Notes under the pieces: model-generated | Databases searched by the model: none | The model's input: only the letters and a program-made list of their open reading frames with translations | Told to the model about the DNA's origin: nothing | Translations under genes and position numbers: made by a program | In this document: piece by piece, positions 1 through 6,926 of the stretch | Layout: each line of letters opens with the position of its first letter | How positions within the stretch are numbered: the first letter of the stretch is position 1 | NCBI RefSeq assembly: GCF_934307085.1 | Contig: NZ_CAKRCF010000056.1 | Span: 1 to 15,578 of the forward strand | Length of the DNA: 15,578 nucleotides | Direction of reading: 5' to 3' | Source of the DNA: an uncultured Anaerobutyricum sp. | Lineage (GTDB): Bacteria > Bacillota > Clostridia > Lachnospirales > Lachnospiraceae

Positions 1-203
1 TGACATCCACCATAATAACGTTTTCCTGGATATCCTTCTGCGTATTTATTTGTAAGGTGGCTTCCCATTGCTGCCATCACTGCTTCAGATACTAAGTTTT
101 CTGAGGCAATCAGCTCCAGATTATTTCTCTGTCTTCCGAGCTCATCCTCCATTGCTTTTGCAACTTCTGGATCAAAATCCTTCACATAATCAAAACTAAA
201 CAT
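1..203 (-). CDS. glyA: Serine hydroxymethyltransferase, N-terminal part (cut by window edge)
   Basis: The first 67 codons of GlyA are present; the gene continues past position 1. The enzyme is PLP-dependent and cytosolic, converting serine and tetrahydrofolate to glycine and 5,10-methylene-tetrahydrofolate. The family N-terminal signature is clear: an ELIASEN segment near residues 31-37, then [15 protein letters not shown] near residues 52-66. The PLP lysine lies outside the window. The start at 203 follows a GGAGGA ribosome binding site with about 7 nt spacing. It is separated from radA by 201 nt and has its own strong promoter at 258-286, so it is probably a separate transcription unit. FolD, encoded in this window, uses its methylene-THF product. 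Confidence 0.95.
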   Translation of the reverse strand, partial: MFSFDYVKDFDPEVAKAMEDELGRQRNNLELIASENLVSEAVMAAMGSHLTNKYAEGYPGKRYYGGC

Positions 204-257
204 TTCTCTTCCTCCGTATTCTATACTGCATCTTCTAAAACAACTATGCATACGGAG

Positions 258-286
258 ATTATAGCATACTAGGAAAATACAAGCAA
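258..286 (-). promoter_or_regulatory. Sigma-A type promoter of glyA
   Basis: On the minus strand a -35 box TTGCTT (281-286) is separated by 17 nt from a perfect -10 box TATAAT (258-263), preceded by an extended -10 TG. The predicted start near 251 gives a leader of about 48 nt before the glyA ATG. This is the best-matching promoter in the window. Confidence 0.8.
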
Positions 287-404
287 TCATTAAATCCTAT
301 CGTATTAGGGGCTTTTTAGTTAAAAATATAAAGTCTCTCCTCGTTTTTACATTTTTCTACTGTATTATTTTGTGTTATATGGTCTTTTTTGCATTATATA
401 AAAA

Positions 405-1778
405 TCATAATACCTGAATGACTTCTCTCACATTAGATACACCAATTACCTGAATCTTCTGACAAATATTATCTCCGAGTACTTCTGCATTCGTTTTTGG
501 CATAATACATCTGGTAAAACCCATTTTGATTGCTTCGGCAAGTCGCTGTTCTACGTGACTGACCCCTCGGACTTCTCCAGTAAGACCTACCTCTCCAAAA
601 ATCAATGTTCCTTCATGAACAGGAAGATTCCGATAACTTGACACAACCGCACAGATAATTCCAAGATCAATCGCCGGTTCTCCAAGCTTCATCCCTCCGG
701 CAAGATTGACATAGGCATCGCAGCCTCCAAGCTGCATTCCTGCCTTTTTCTCAAGAACTGCCAATAACAGGTTCACACGGTTAAAATCAATTCCTACTGT
801 AGTACGTCTTGGCATATTAAAACTTGTTGGGGAAACTAATGCCTGAATTTCAATTAATAGCGGCCTGGTACCTTCCATTGAACAGACAACCACGGAACCT
901 GACGCATCTGTCGGTCTGCCATCAAGCATTACCTTTGACGGATTCTCCACTTCGACAAGCCCTTGTTCTTTCATCTCAAATACCCCGATTTCATTCGTGG
1001 AACCAAAACGATTCTTTACTCCACGAAGAATTCGATAAATCGCAGTCTGATCCCCCTCAAAATAAAGAACAGTATCTACCATATGCTCTAATGTCTTTGG
1101 TCCTGCAACAACCCCTTCCTTCGTCACATGACCAACTAAAAATACAGCAATTCCCTCTACTTTTGCAAGTTGCATCAATACAGAAGTAACTTCTCTCACC
1201 TGACTGACACTTCCTGCCGCTGAAGTAATTTCTTCGCTATACATCGTCTGTACAGAATCGACAACGACCATATCTGGCTTTGCCTCTCTTACTGCCTCTG
1301 CCGCTGCATGAATATCTGTCTCACAAAGCAGGAACACATTCTGTTTAAAACCACCAAGCCTCTGTGCCCGCATCTTAATCTGCTTTAAAGATTCCTCTCC
1401 GGAAACATAAACTACTTTTTTCCCGCTGTTTGCCTGATAACGACAAATTTGCAGGAGCAGAGTGGACTTTCCAATCCCAGGGTCACCACCGACTAATGTA
1501 AGAGAGCCTTTTACGATTCCCCCACCAAGAACCCGATCAAGTTCTGGAATTCCGGAGCTTGACCGGTCTTCTTTCTCCATAGAAACTTCAAATAATCCAG
1601 TAAGCTGTTGACGAGGCAGACTCTCTCCTCTTCTTCCATCCCCTTTTGATACCGAACTTACCTTTTCCTCGGTCATCGTATTCCACTGATGACAACCAGG
1701 ACACTGTCCCATCCATTTTGGGGTTTCGTAACCGCATTCTCTGCAGAAAAATACGGTCTTTACCTTTGATTTTGCCAT
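405..1778 (-). CDS. radA: DNA repair protein RadA (Sms)
   Basis: 457 residues, the usual family length. RadA is a hexameric RecA-like ATPase that acts in recombination intermediate processing and branch migration. An N-terminal four-cysteine zinc finger (Cys12, Cys15, Cys26, Cys29) is followed by a RecA-type core with Walker A GDPGIGKST at 99-107, a Walker B VVVDS near 172-176 and the RadA-specific KNRFG motif at 256-260, then a Lon-protease-like C-terminal domain (about 270-457). The ATG at 1778 was chosen over an in-frame upstream ATG at 1832 because the family N-terminus starts here and GGAAAGGAG lies just upstream. In Bacillus, radA follows the ctsR-mcsA-mcsB-clpC cluster; here clpC is also upstream but with a small gene and a long gap between. 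No convincing terminator follows the stop. Confidence 0.97.
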   Translation of the reverse strand: MAKSKVKTVFFCRECGYETPKWMGQCPGCHQWNTMTEEKVSSVSKGDGRRGESLPRQQLTGLFEVSMEKEDRSSSGIPELDRVLGGGIVKGSLTLVGGDPGIGKSTLLLQICRYQANSGKKVVYVSGEESLKQIKMRAQRLGGFKQNVFLLCETDIHAAAEAVREAKPDMVVVDSVQTMYSEEITSAAGSVSQVREVTSVLMQLAKVEGIAVFLVGHVTKEGVVAGPKTLEHMVDTVLYFEGDQTAIYRILRGVKNRFGSTNEIGVFEMKEQGLVEVENPSKVMLDGRPTDASGSVVVCSMEGTRPLLIEIQALVSPTSFNMPRRTTVGIDFNRVNLLLAVLEKKAGMQLGGCDAYVNLAGGMKLGEPAIDLGIICAVVSSYRNLPVHEGTLIFGEVGLTGEVRGVSHVEQRLAEAIKMGFTRCIMPKTNAEVLGDNICQKIQVIGVSNVREVIQVL

Positions 1779-1813
1779 AATGCTCCTTTCCAATTTTAAT
1801 AAACAGACAAACT

Positions 1814-1864
1814 CTAATCTCCACTGAAGCATAATATTGTTATTAATTCAACCTGTCTAGCCAA
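1814..1864 (-). CDS. Possible 16-codon leader ORF upstream of radA (TTG start)
   Basis: A perfect AGGAGGT (1871-1877) lies 7 nt before a TTG that opens a 16-codon frame, reading MARQVELITILCFSGD if TTG is the initiator, and ending with TAG at 1814-1816. That is 35 nt before the radA ATG. The TTG sits in the loop of a 6-bp hairpin whose arms are CTGTCT and AGACAG (1853-1870). No ATG follows the Shine-Dalgarno at usable distance. It resembles no peptide I know; it could be a leader peptide, or the Shine-Dalgarno could be chance or a decayed gene start. Confidence 0.25.
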   Translation of the reverse strand: MARQVELITILCFSGD

Positions 1865-1934
1865 AGACAGACCTCCTGTAATGAAATAATCCACTTCGGT
1901 GGTCTCGGAGCTGCGAGAATATCACTCCATTAGA

Positions 1935-2020
1935 AAAGCCCCTTATTAAAAGTTATTGATTTTGCAACTTTTGTGTTTTTTACAACGAAATCAAAATCAA
2001 TAATTTTAATAAGGGACTTT
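1935..2020. terminator. Long inverted repeat, probable bidirectional terminator
   Basis: A 30-nt left arm (1935-1964) and a 29-nt right arm (1992-2020) are reverse complements except for one mismatch and one bulged base; the loop is 27 nt. The ends are AAAGCCCC and GGGACTTT, so a U-rich end follows a G-rich stem in both directions, as in bidirectional intrinsic terminators. It lies about 100 nt past the stop of the 136-residue gene and before radA. The stem is much longer than is usual for a terminator, and TAGAA occurs on both flanks (1931-1935, 2024-2028), so a miniature inverted-repeat element is an alternative. Confidence 0.6.
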
Positions 2021-2032
2021 TTATAGAAGACT

Positions 2033-2073
2033 TCATCCCGCAGCGACTAAAGTCACAGAAATGAATTATTTTA
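2033..2073 (-). repeat. Hairpin repeat unit, copy 2 (41 bp)
   Basis: Shares its two flanks with the unit at 2091-2130, in the same orientation and 58 bp apart. On the minus strand the outer flanks are TAAAATAATTCAT and GGGATGA. Between them the sequence differs from the other copy but again folds: GTGACT pairs with AGTCGC around TT. One pair is a G-U wobble valid only in minus-strand RNA. In this copy TTCAT and ATGAA of the flanks can also pair, closing the hairpin. Confidence 0.55.
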
Positions 2074-2090
2074 TTGCAAGGGTTCGTTTG

Positions 2091-2130
2091 TCATCCCAAC
2101 GAATTAAATTCGTCGCTATGTATTATTTTA
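2091..2130 (-). repeat. Hairpin repeat unit, copy 1 (40 bp)
   Basis: Direct-repeat partner of the unit at 2033-2073, with flanks TAAAATAATACAT and GGGATGA on the minus strand. The interior is a different hairpin: CGACGAATT pairs with AATTCGTTG around a single T (loop larger in practice), with one G-U wobble valid only in minus-strand RNA. The unit overlaps the last codons and TAA stop of the 136-residue gene, so it would form the start of that gene's 3' untranslated region. Confidence 0.55.
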
Positions 2131-2533
2131 CAATCTGAACTTTTGCTGTCTCTCCTGCATCTAATTCAATACTGAAACTAATCTTTCCACTGAGACTTGA
2201 TTTAAGCTTGCCAATATTTGTATCATTAACATATACTTTGTATTCCTTTTCAGGCTCTACTTCGAGGGTAATCTGTAAGTCGTCCGCTGCCTCTGTCTCA
2301 AATACAATCTGACGTTCTGTCTCTTTGTAGCCATGTACCGCAGAACCTGGTACAGATTCATATACAACACCACCATTTTTCTCTAAGCGGGTAATCTCCT
2401 GAAATGTTTTTACTTTATATACATCGCCCTCGAATGAGAAGTCATCAAGCTTTGTCTTCTGTGTGAGACTGTAATCTCCAAAGCTCAAACTTCCATTGTC
2501 TTCTGCTTTTAATAGTTCTTTTACGTTAGCCAT
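2123..2533 (-). CDS. Conserved small protein of unknown function
   Basis: 136 residues, beginning MANVKELLK. The ATG at 2533 was chosen because ATACGGAGGATATAAC gives a strong ribosome binding site; an in-frame ATG at 2611 lies upstream of the predicted -10 box. No signal peptide, membrane segment or catalytic motif is visible. The protein is acidic, with an N-terminal segment (about 1-60) and a C-terminal half rich in alternating hydrophobic residues that suggests a small beta-sandwich, ending KVQIVK. I have a recollection that short Lachnospiraceae proteins with this type of N-terminus carry the database label 'endosialidase'; nothing in the sequence supports sialidase activity and I do not adopt that name. 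It has its own promoter and is monocistronic between clpC and radA. Confidence 0.85.
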   Translation of the reverse strand: MANVKELLKAEDNGSLSFGDYSLTQKTKLDDFSFEGDVYKVKTFQEITRLEKNGGVVYESVPGSAVHGYKETERQIVFETEAADDLQITLEVEPEKEYKVYVNDTNIGKLKSSLSGKISFSIELDAGETAKVQIVK

Positions 2534-2572
2534 TGTTATATCCTCCGTATTTATATCTGTCAAGTTACCGTT

Positions 2573-2578
2573 ATTATA
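2573..2578 (-). promoter_or_regulatory. -10 box for the 136-residue gene
   Basis: A perfect TATAAT on the minus strand lies about 40 nt before the ATG at 2533. No good -35 box sits at 17 nt spacing (a TTGTAG is 20 nt away), so the -10 assignment is stronger than the full promoter. Confidence 0.5.
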
Positions 2579-2611
2579 CAAGAAAACGGGGAATTTTTCT
2601 ACAAAAAACAC

Positions 2612-2789
2612 ATAATTATTAAAAATTATTTTACAAAATTTCTATGACAAATCATATAATGAATTCATGTGCACACTACATCACAATAGAGTTCCTTTCT
2701 CTTAGAGCATTTTCAAATACGCACATGTTGTTTGAAACTATACCACAAACTGCATAGAAAAAGAAAATCAATTCTCACAAATCATGTAT
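2612..2789 (-). other. Structured intergenic region between clpC and the 136-residue gene
   Basis: An extended -10 element TGGTATAGT (2737-2745) predicts a transcript start near 2730. Three nucleotides later begins the first arm of a perfect 7-bp inverted repeat, CATGTGC (2721-2727) with GCACATG (2666-2672). It encloses a smaller AGAG/CTCT hairpin and is followed by the palindrome ATGAATTCAT (2659-2668) and a TATGA/TCATA hairpin. This could be a small RNA or a long leader for the 136-residue gene. Just after clpC, a weak hairpin GAGAA/TTTTC followed by TTTTTC might act as its terminator. I recognise no known RNA family. Confidence 0.35.
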
Positions 2790-5252
2790 TTACTTTTGCT
2801 TCTTTTCTGCTCTCTTGACAACTGGTTTTCCATCATTAATATCAAGAAGAATCCTGTCATTATTTTTCATGTGACCTTCAAGATATTCATCTGCCAGAAA
2901 ATCTTCTAATTCATTCTGTATTGCACGTCGAAGTGGTCTCGCACCGTACTGTGGGTCATATCCTTTTTCAAGGACATAGTCTGCCACTTTATCAGAAAAT
3001 TCCAAAACAAATCCTGGATTCTTTGAAAGTCTGTCGGATAATTCTTTTAATAGCAATTCTACGATTTTCTTCTGTTCTGGCTTTTCTAATGTATGGAACA
3101 CCATAATACCGTCAACACGGTTAATAAATTCCGGCTTAAATATCTGTTTTACTTCCTCCATTACGTGAGACTTCATACGCTCATGGTCTTCCTTGGCACT
3201 TTTTTCTGTAATAAATCCAAGATTCTTCGGTGCCATAATTCTCTGTGCCCCAGCATTCGAAGTCATAATGATAACGGTATTCTTAAAGTCTACCTTCCGT
3301 CCGTTCGAATCGGTAATCTGCCCGTCATCAAGCACCTGTAACAGTATATTAAATACATCACCATGTGCCTTCTCAATCTCATCAAACAAAATGACACTGT
3401 ATGGATGGCGGCGTACCTGCTCAGAAAGTTGTCCCCCCTCTTCATATCCTACATATCCTGGAGGAGAACCAATGAGTTTAGACACACTATGCTTTTCCAT
3501 GTACTCGGACATATCAACACGAATCATCGCATTCTCATCACCAAATAATGCTTCTGCAAGTGCTTTGGATAGTTCTGTCTTTCCTACACCTGTTGGCCCT
3601 AAAAACATAAAGGAACCAATAGGACGTTTCGGGTCTTTTAATCCAACACGGCCACGCTTGATTGCCTTTGCCAACATCGTTACCGCTTCGTCCTGCCCAA
3701 TCACTCTTTTCTTTAATGTATTCTCAAGACCAAGCAGACGCTGAGATTCGCTCTGGCTGATACGAGTTACCGGAATCTTTGTCCAGGAGGAAACAACGGC
3801 TGCCACATCATTCTCTGTAACAGTAACACGGCTGACTGCTTTCTTTTGCTCCCAGAGTTTTCTTTCTTCTTCCAGCTTTGCCTGTACTGTTTTCTGCTTT
3901 GTATTATTGGTTTTTGCTTTACGAAGATTACCCTCAGCAAGTGCATCTTCTTTTCTCTTGCCATATTTATCGAACTCTTCTTCTAATGCTCGCATCGCAT
4001 CAGGCATTGTATACAATCCGACTCTTTTTTTCGAAGCTGCCTCATCCATAACATCAATCGCCTTATCCGGAAGGAAACGGTCACTGATGTAGCGCTCTGA
4101 CAACTCTACAGCTGCCTGAATCGCTCCTGCAGTATAATGTACATGGTGATGCTGCTCATACTTCTCCTTTAAACCATTAAGAATCGCAACCGCTTCTTCT
4201 TCTGTCGGTTCTTCTACTACAATCGGTTGAAAACGACGCTCAAAAGCAGCATCTTTTTCAATATACTTTCGATATTCTTCGCGGGTTGTCGCACCGATTA
4301 ACTGTATCTCTCCTCTGGCAAGAAATGGCTTCATAATATTAGATGCATCAATCGCTCCTTCTGCCCCACCAGCTCCAATCATCGTGTGAATCTCATCTAC
4401 GAAAAGAAGAATATCCCCTCTGGCAATCACTTCCTGAAGAAGTTTTTTAATTCTCTCTTCAAACTCTCCTCTGTATTTAGATCCTGCTATCATTCCCGGC
4501 AAATCTAAAGTCATTACCTTTTTCTCCCAGAGCATTTCTGGAACCTCACCACGAATAATCCACTGTGCCAGTCCTTCTACAATTGCTGTCTTACCTACAC
4601 CTGGTTCTCCAACAAGACAAGGGCTGTTTTTAGTACGACGACTCAATATCTGAATCATTCGTTCAATCTCATGACTTCTTCCAACAATAGGATCTAACTT
4701 TCCATCCCGCACTTTCTGTGTTAAATCAACACAATATGTAGCTATCATAGAATTTTTGCGCTTATTCTTTTTCGGTGCAGTAAGAGACTGGTATTCCTTT
4801 TGTGCTCTTGCCACATCCATTCCAGTTGCAACTAAAATATCTACATAAATTTTTTTCAGATTAATATTCATCCCCTTCATCAATCGAAGGGCAATACAAT
4901 CTTTTTCCTTGATTACAGCAAGCAAAATATGTTCTGTTCCTATCTGTTCAGAATGCATACGCAGTGCTTCTTCCTCACTTATAGAAAGAACATGTTCTGC
5001 TTTCGGACTGTATCCAAGAAATGCCTGTCTTCCATTATCTCCTAATGCGGCTGACTCGCCAAGAACTGCCTCTAAAAAATTCTCATAACTGAGACCATTC
5101 CGTCCAAGAACACGACCGGCAAGAGAATCTGACTGTGCTAAAAGTCCCAGAATAAGATGCTCTGTCCCTACATATTTCTGGTGACAAGACATCGCATCCT
5201 GCGCCGCCCTTTCTAGTGCTTCGGAAGCATAGTTATTATATTCTGTTCTCAT
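2790..5252 (-). CDS. clpC: ATP-dependent Clp protease ATP-binding subunit ClpC
   Basis: 820 residues, a full-length class I Hsp100 unfoldase that feeds substrates to ClpP in the cytosol. Order of parts: double Clp N-domain (about 1-145); first AAA+ module with Walker A GEPGVGKT at 215-222 and Walker B LLFVDEIH at 282-289; a short middle coiled coil (about 420-475) of ClpC rather than ClpB size; second AAA+ module with Walker A GPTGVGKT at 552-559, Walker B ILFDEIE near 621-627 and sensor-2 GARPLRR at 770-776. The ClpP-docking tripeptide LGF is at 678-680, so it can partner ClpP. The start has GAGGAG 4 nt before the ATG. It lies 15 nt behind a GntR regulator, probably co-transcribed. No mcsA or mcsB lies next to it, unlike Bacillus. 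Confidence 0.97.
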   Translation of the reverse strand: MRTEYNNYASEALERAAQDAMSCHQKYVGTEHLILGLLAQSDSLAGRVLGRNGLSYENFLEAVLGESAALGDNGRQAFLGYSPKAEHVLSISEEEALRMHSEQIGTEHILLAVIKEKDCIALRLMKGMNINLKKIYVDILVATGMDVARAQKEYQSLTAPKKNKRKNSMIATYCVDLTQKVRDGKLDPIVGRSHEIERMIQILSRRTKNSPCLVGEPGVGKTAIVEGLAQWIIRGEVPEMLWEKKVMTLDLPGMIAGSKYRGEFEERIKKLLQEVIARGDILLFVDEIHTMIGAGGAEGAIDASNIMKPFLARGEIQLIGATTREEYRKYIEKDAAFERRFQPIVVEEPTEEEAVAILNGLKEKYEQHHHVHYTAGAIQAAVELSERYISDRFLPDKAIDVMDEAASKKRVGLYTMPDAMRALEEEFDKYGKRKEDALAEGNLRKAKTNNTKQKTVQAKLEEERKLWEQKKAVSRVTVTENDVAAVVSSWTKIPVTRISQSESQRLLGLENTLKKRVIGQDEAVTMLAKAIKRGRVGLKDPKRPIGSFMFLGPTGVGKTELSKALAEALFGDENAMIRVDMSEYMEKHSVSKLIGSPPGYVGYEEGGQLSEQVRRHPYSVILFDEIEKAHGDVFNILLQVLDDGQITDSNGRKVDFKNTVIIMTSNAGAQRIMAPKNLGFITEKSAKEDHERMKSHVMEEVKQIFKPEFINRVDGIMVFHTLEKPEQKKIVELLLKELSDRLSKNPGFVLEFSDKVADYVLEKGYDPQYGARPLRRAIQNELEDFLADEYLEGHMKNNDRILLDINDGKPVVKRAEKKQK

Positions 5253-5267
5253 CTGACTCCTCGCTTT

Positions 5268-5666
5268 CTATTCTTCCTCTTCTATAACAAGAAATGTATC
5301 ATACATATCCTCTACTAATTGTTTCATTTCATCCTTTGTAATCTCCTTACAAATTGCCTGTGCCACAATCATCTGCATATATCCATTTACTTTTGTCATC
5401 TCTTCTGCTTTGTTACTAATCTGAACAGAAATCACGGCTCCTCTTCTTCTGTCAAGTTTTAAATAACCTTCCTGTCGGAGCATGGCATATGCTTTATTTA
5501 CCGTATGCATATTCACACCAAGTTCTCCTGCCAGGCACCGTACAGAAGGAAGAGAATCTCCGTCTCTTAGTTGTTCCTGTGCTATCTGCATAACAATCTG
5601 ATTGCGAAGCTGTATGTAGATTGCTTCCGGGCTGTTAAAATCAAGTTCTATTCTCATATTTATCAT
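5268..5666 (-). CDS. GntR-family transcriptional regulator, YtrA type
   Basis: 132 residues. The N-terminal winged helix (about 10-75) matches the GntR family: an IYIQLRNQI helix, then GDSLPSVRCLAGELGVN and NKAYAMLRQEGYL. Only about 55 residues follow, with an acidic tail, too short for the FadR, HutC or MocR effector domains, which fits the small YtrA subfamily. It is the first gene of the predicted gntR-clpC unit and sits where ctsR would be in Bacillus. A 13-bp palindrome overlaps its promoter, so autorepression and control of clpC are likely (inference). The ligand is unknown; YtrA regulators often control ABC transporters or respond to cell-envelope stress. The start at 5657 is an alternative; neither has a clear ribosome binding site. 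Confidence 0.9.
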   Translation of the reverse strand: MINMRIELDFNSPEAIYIQLRNQIVMQIAQEQLRDGDSLPSVRCLAGELGVNMHTVNKAYAMLRQEGYLKLDRRRGAVISVQISNKAEEMTKVNGYMQMIVAQAICKEITKDEMKQLVEDMYDTFLVIEEEE

Positions 5667-5692
5667 CCCATTCTTTCAAAGATATCTTCTGT

Positions 5693-5720
5693 GTTATATA
5701 GACTATATCATGTAGCTCAA
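5693..5720 (-). promoter_or_regulatory. Predicted gntR-clpC promoter
   Basis: On the minus strand, TTGAGC (5715-5720) and TATAAC (5693-5698) are spaced by 16 nt, upstream of the gntR start. The predicted transcript start is near 5686, giving a short leader. The -10 box overlaps the palindrome at 5696-5708. Confidence 0.5.
5696..5708. promoter_or_regulatory. Operator-like palindrome over the gntR -10 region
   Basis: ATATAG-A-CTATAT is a perfect 6+1+6 inverted repeat lying between and over the promoter elements. Its position, size and composition are those expected for a GntR dimer site, so it is the best candidate operator for the adjacent regulator. AT-rich sequence lowers the significance of the symmetry. 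Confidence 0.45.
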
Positions 5721-5737
5721 AAAATCAAGTCTGTAAA

Positions 5738-5797
5738 CGAAAAAACGCATAAAATGTACCTTATCTGCTGTTAAATACACTTTATACGTTTTATTCG
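5738..5797 (-). terminator. Intrinsic terminator of the folD-rimO-pgsA-cinA operon
   Basis: On the minus strand a stem of about 20 bp (arms 5777-5797 and 5738-5758, one bulge) with a loop of about 17 nt runs into a TTTTTT tract. The two imperfect positions are G-U wobbles in minus-strand RNA but mismatches on the other strand, which fixes the direction. It separates the operon from the gntR promoter. Confidence 0.75.
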
Positions 5798-5847
5798 TAC
5801 ATATTCTGCTTCTTAAATTCAGTTACAGAACATTTTATTATATTTGT

Positions 5848-6354
5848 CTACTGTCCATCTGCAAGAAGCTGACAATATAAAATTTCCAGAGCTTCTTTAA
5901 CTGCACTGTAGCGAACAGCCTGACGATCCCCGCCATAAAAGCAACGCTTTACTATCGTACGACCTTTCACATAACACCCAATATAAACTAATCCTACTGG
6001 TTTTTCTTCTGTTCCGCCACCTGGTCCTGCAATACCTGTCGTGACAACAGATGCGTCTGCACCAGCTGCTCTTGCAGCACCCTCAGCCATCTCTGCTGCG
6101 GTTTGCCTTGAAACAGCACCGTATGTCGCTAACGTTTCCTCACTCACCCCAAGAAGTTTGTTCTTGGCCTCATTCGAGTAAGTAATATAGCCTTCTTTAA
6201 AAACTTCTGAAATTCCGTCGGCATTTACAAGCGTGCCTGCTACTAGCCCACCTGTACAGGATTCGGCAGTAGTTACTGACATGTTCTTGTGAATCAGGAT
6301 ACGTGTAATCTTTTTTTCTATTGGTTCTTCTGCCATAATCCTATCGGAACTCAT
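5848..6354 (-). CDS. pncC: CinA C-terminal family protein, nicotinamide-nucleotide amidohydrolase type
   Basis: 168 residues, equal to the CinA C-terminal domain alone; the N-terminal molybdopterin-binding-like domain of full CinA is absent, as in E. coli PncC. That enzyme deamidates NMN to nicotinate mononucleotide in the pyridine nucleotide cycle. Visible motifs are TAESCTGG at 29-36 with the likely nucleophile Ser32, ITYSNEAK at 57-64, GAVS at 79-82 and TTGIAGPGGGT at 105-115. The ATG overlaps the pgsA stop by one base (TAATG), so translation is coupled. In many Firmicutes pgsA-cinA continues into recA; here a terminator follows instead. Activity on NMN is inferred from the family. Confidence 0.9.
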   Translation of the reverse strand: MSSDRIMAEEPIEKKITRILIHKNMSVTTAESCTGGLVAGTLVNADGISEVFKEGYITYSNEAKNKLLGVSEETLATYGAVSRQTAAEMAEGAARAAGADASVVTTGIAGPGGGTEEKPVGLVYIGCYVKGRTIVKRCFYGGDRQAVRYSAVKEALEILYCQLLADGQ

Positions 6355-6926
6355 TATTTTTCATTGCCTCCCTCTTTTAGCACATCAATATTCTTAGCAA
6401 GATAATCTACTAGAGAAACAATAGTAAGAATCAGTGCAATATATACAAGAATCTGTTCAACAATATGTATTCCTCCAGCATATGCAGGGAAATTCTCCCC
6501 AAGATTTAACATAAGTAAAATAATGGCAAACATCTGGAAATTTGTCTTAAACTTACCCCAATAACTTGCTGCAATAACGACACCATTATCACTAGCTACC
6601 AAACGAAAACCACTGATGACAAACTCTCTTGCAATGATAACAATAACAATCCATGCAGCAATCTTTTCCTGTGCAACAAGACAGATAAATGCGGAAGAAA
6701 CAAGCATCTTATCTGCAAGTGGATCCATAAACTTTCCAAAGTTTGTTACCAAGTTATACTTTCTCGCAATATGTCCATCTAAAAAATCTGTAATACTAGC
6801 TGCACAGAAAAGTACCGTAGCAATCCATTTAGAACCAGCAACAAAATCTGTCAGCATAAAAAATACGAAAAACGGAATCATGACGATTCGCACAATTGTA
6901 AGCTTATTCGGTAAATTCATCGGCAT
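6354..6926 (-). CDS. pgsA: CDP-diacylglycerol-glycerol-3-phosphate 3-phosphatidyltransferase
   Basis: 190 residues from the chosen start. PgsA is an integral membrane enzyme making phosphatidylglycerol phosphate, the committed step to phosphatidylglycerol and cardiolipin. The CDP-alcohol phosphotransferase signature is complete: DFLDGHIAR, eight residues, then GKFMDPLAD, giving the D-x2-DG-x2-AR-x8-G-x3-D-x3-D pattern, with several hydrophobic membrane segments around it. Three ATGs compete (6935, 6926, 6920). GGGAG is directly next to the first, 9 nt from the second and 15 nt from the third, so 6926 is preferred. The start overlaps the end of rimO by 23 nt. Confidence 0.95.
   Translation of the reverse strand: MPMNLPNKLTIVRIVMIPFFVFFMLTDFVAGSKWIATVLFCAASITDFLDGHIARKYNLVTNFGKFMDPLADKMLVSSAFICLVAQEKIAAWIVIVIIAREFVISGFRLVASDNGVVIAASYWGKFKTNFQMFAIILLMLNLGENFPAYAGGIHIVEQILVYIALILTIVSLVDYLAKNIDVLKEGGNEK

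Noticed and set aside
204..255. CCGTAT/ATACGG and GCAT/ATGC inverted repeats that could hide the glyA ribosome binding site
   Set aside because: The outer 5' arm lies at or before the predicted transcription start near 251, so it would mostly not be in the RNA.
296..320. CCTA/TAGG hairpin followed by GGGGCTTTTT on the plus strand as a terminator
   Set aside because: Only a 4-bp stem and oriented for plus-strand transcription, where no gene exists; no good minus-strand terminator for radA was found either.
824..1189. Plus-strand frame of 121 codons inside radA
   Set aside because: Antisense shadow of a well-supported gene, with no ribosome binding site and no recognisable protein features.
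3193..3744. Plus-strand frame of 183 codons inside clpC
   Set aside because: Lies opposite the highly conserved second AAA+ module; its composition reflects that coding strand.
5663..5670. TCATCCCA upstream of gntR as a third copy of the hairpin repeat flank
   Set aside because: Only 8 bases match and there is neither the second flank nor a hairpin beside it.
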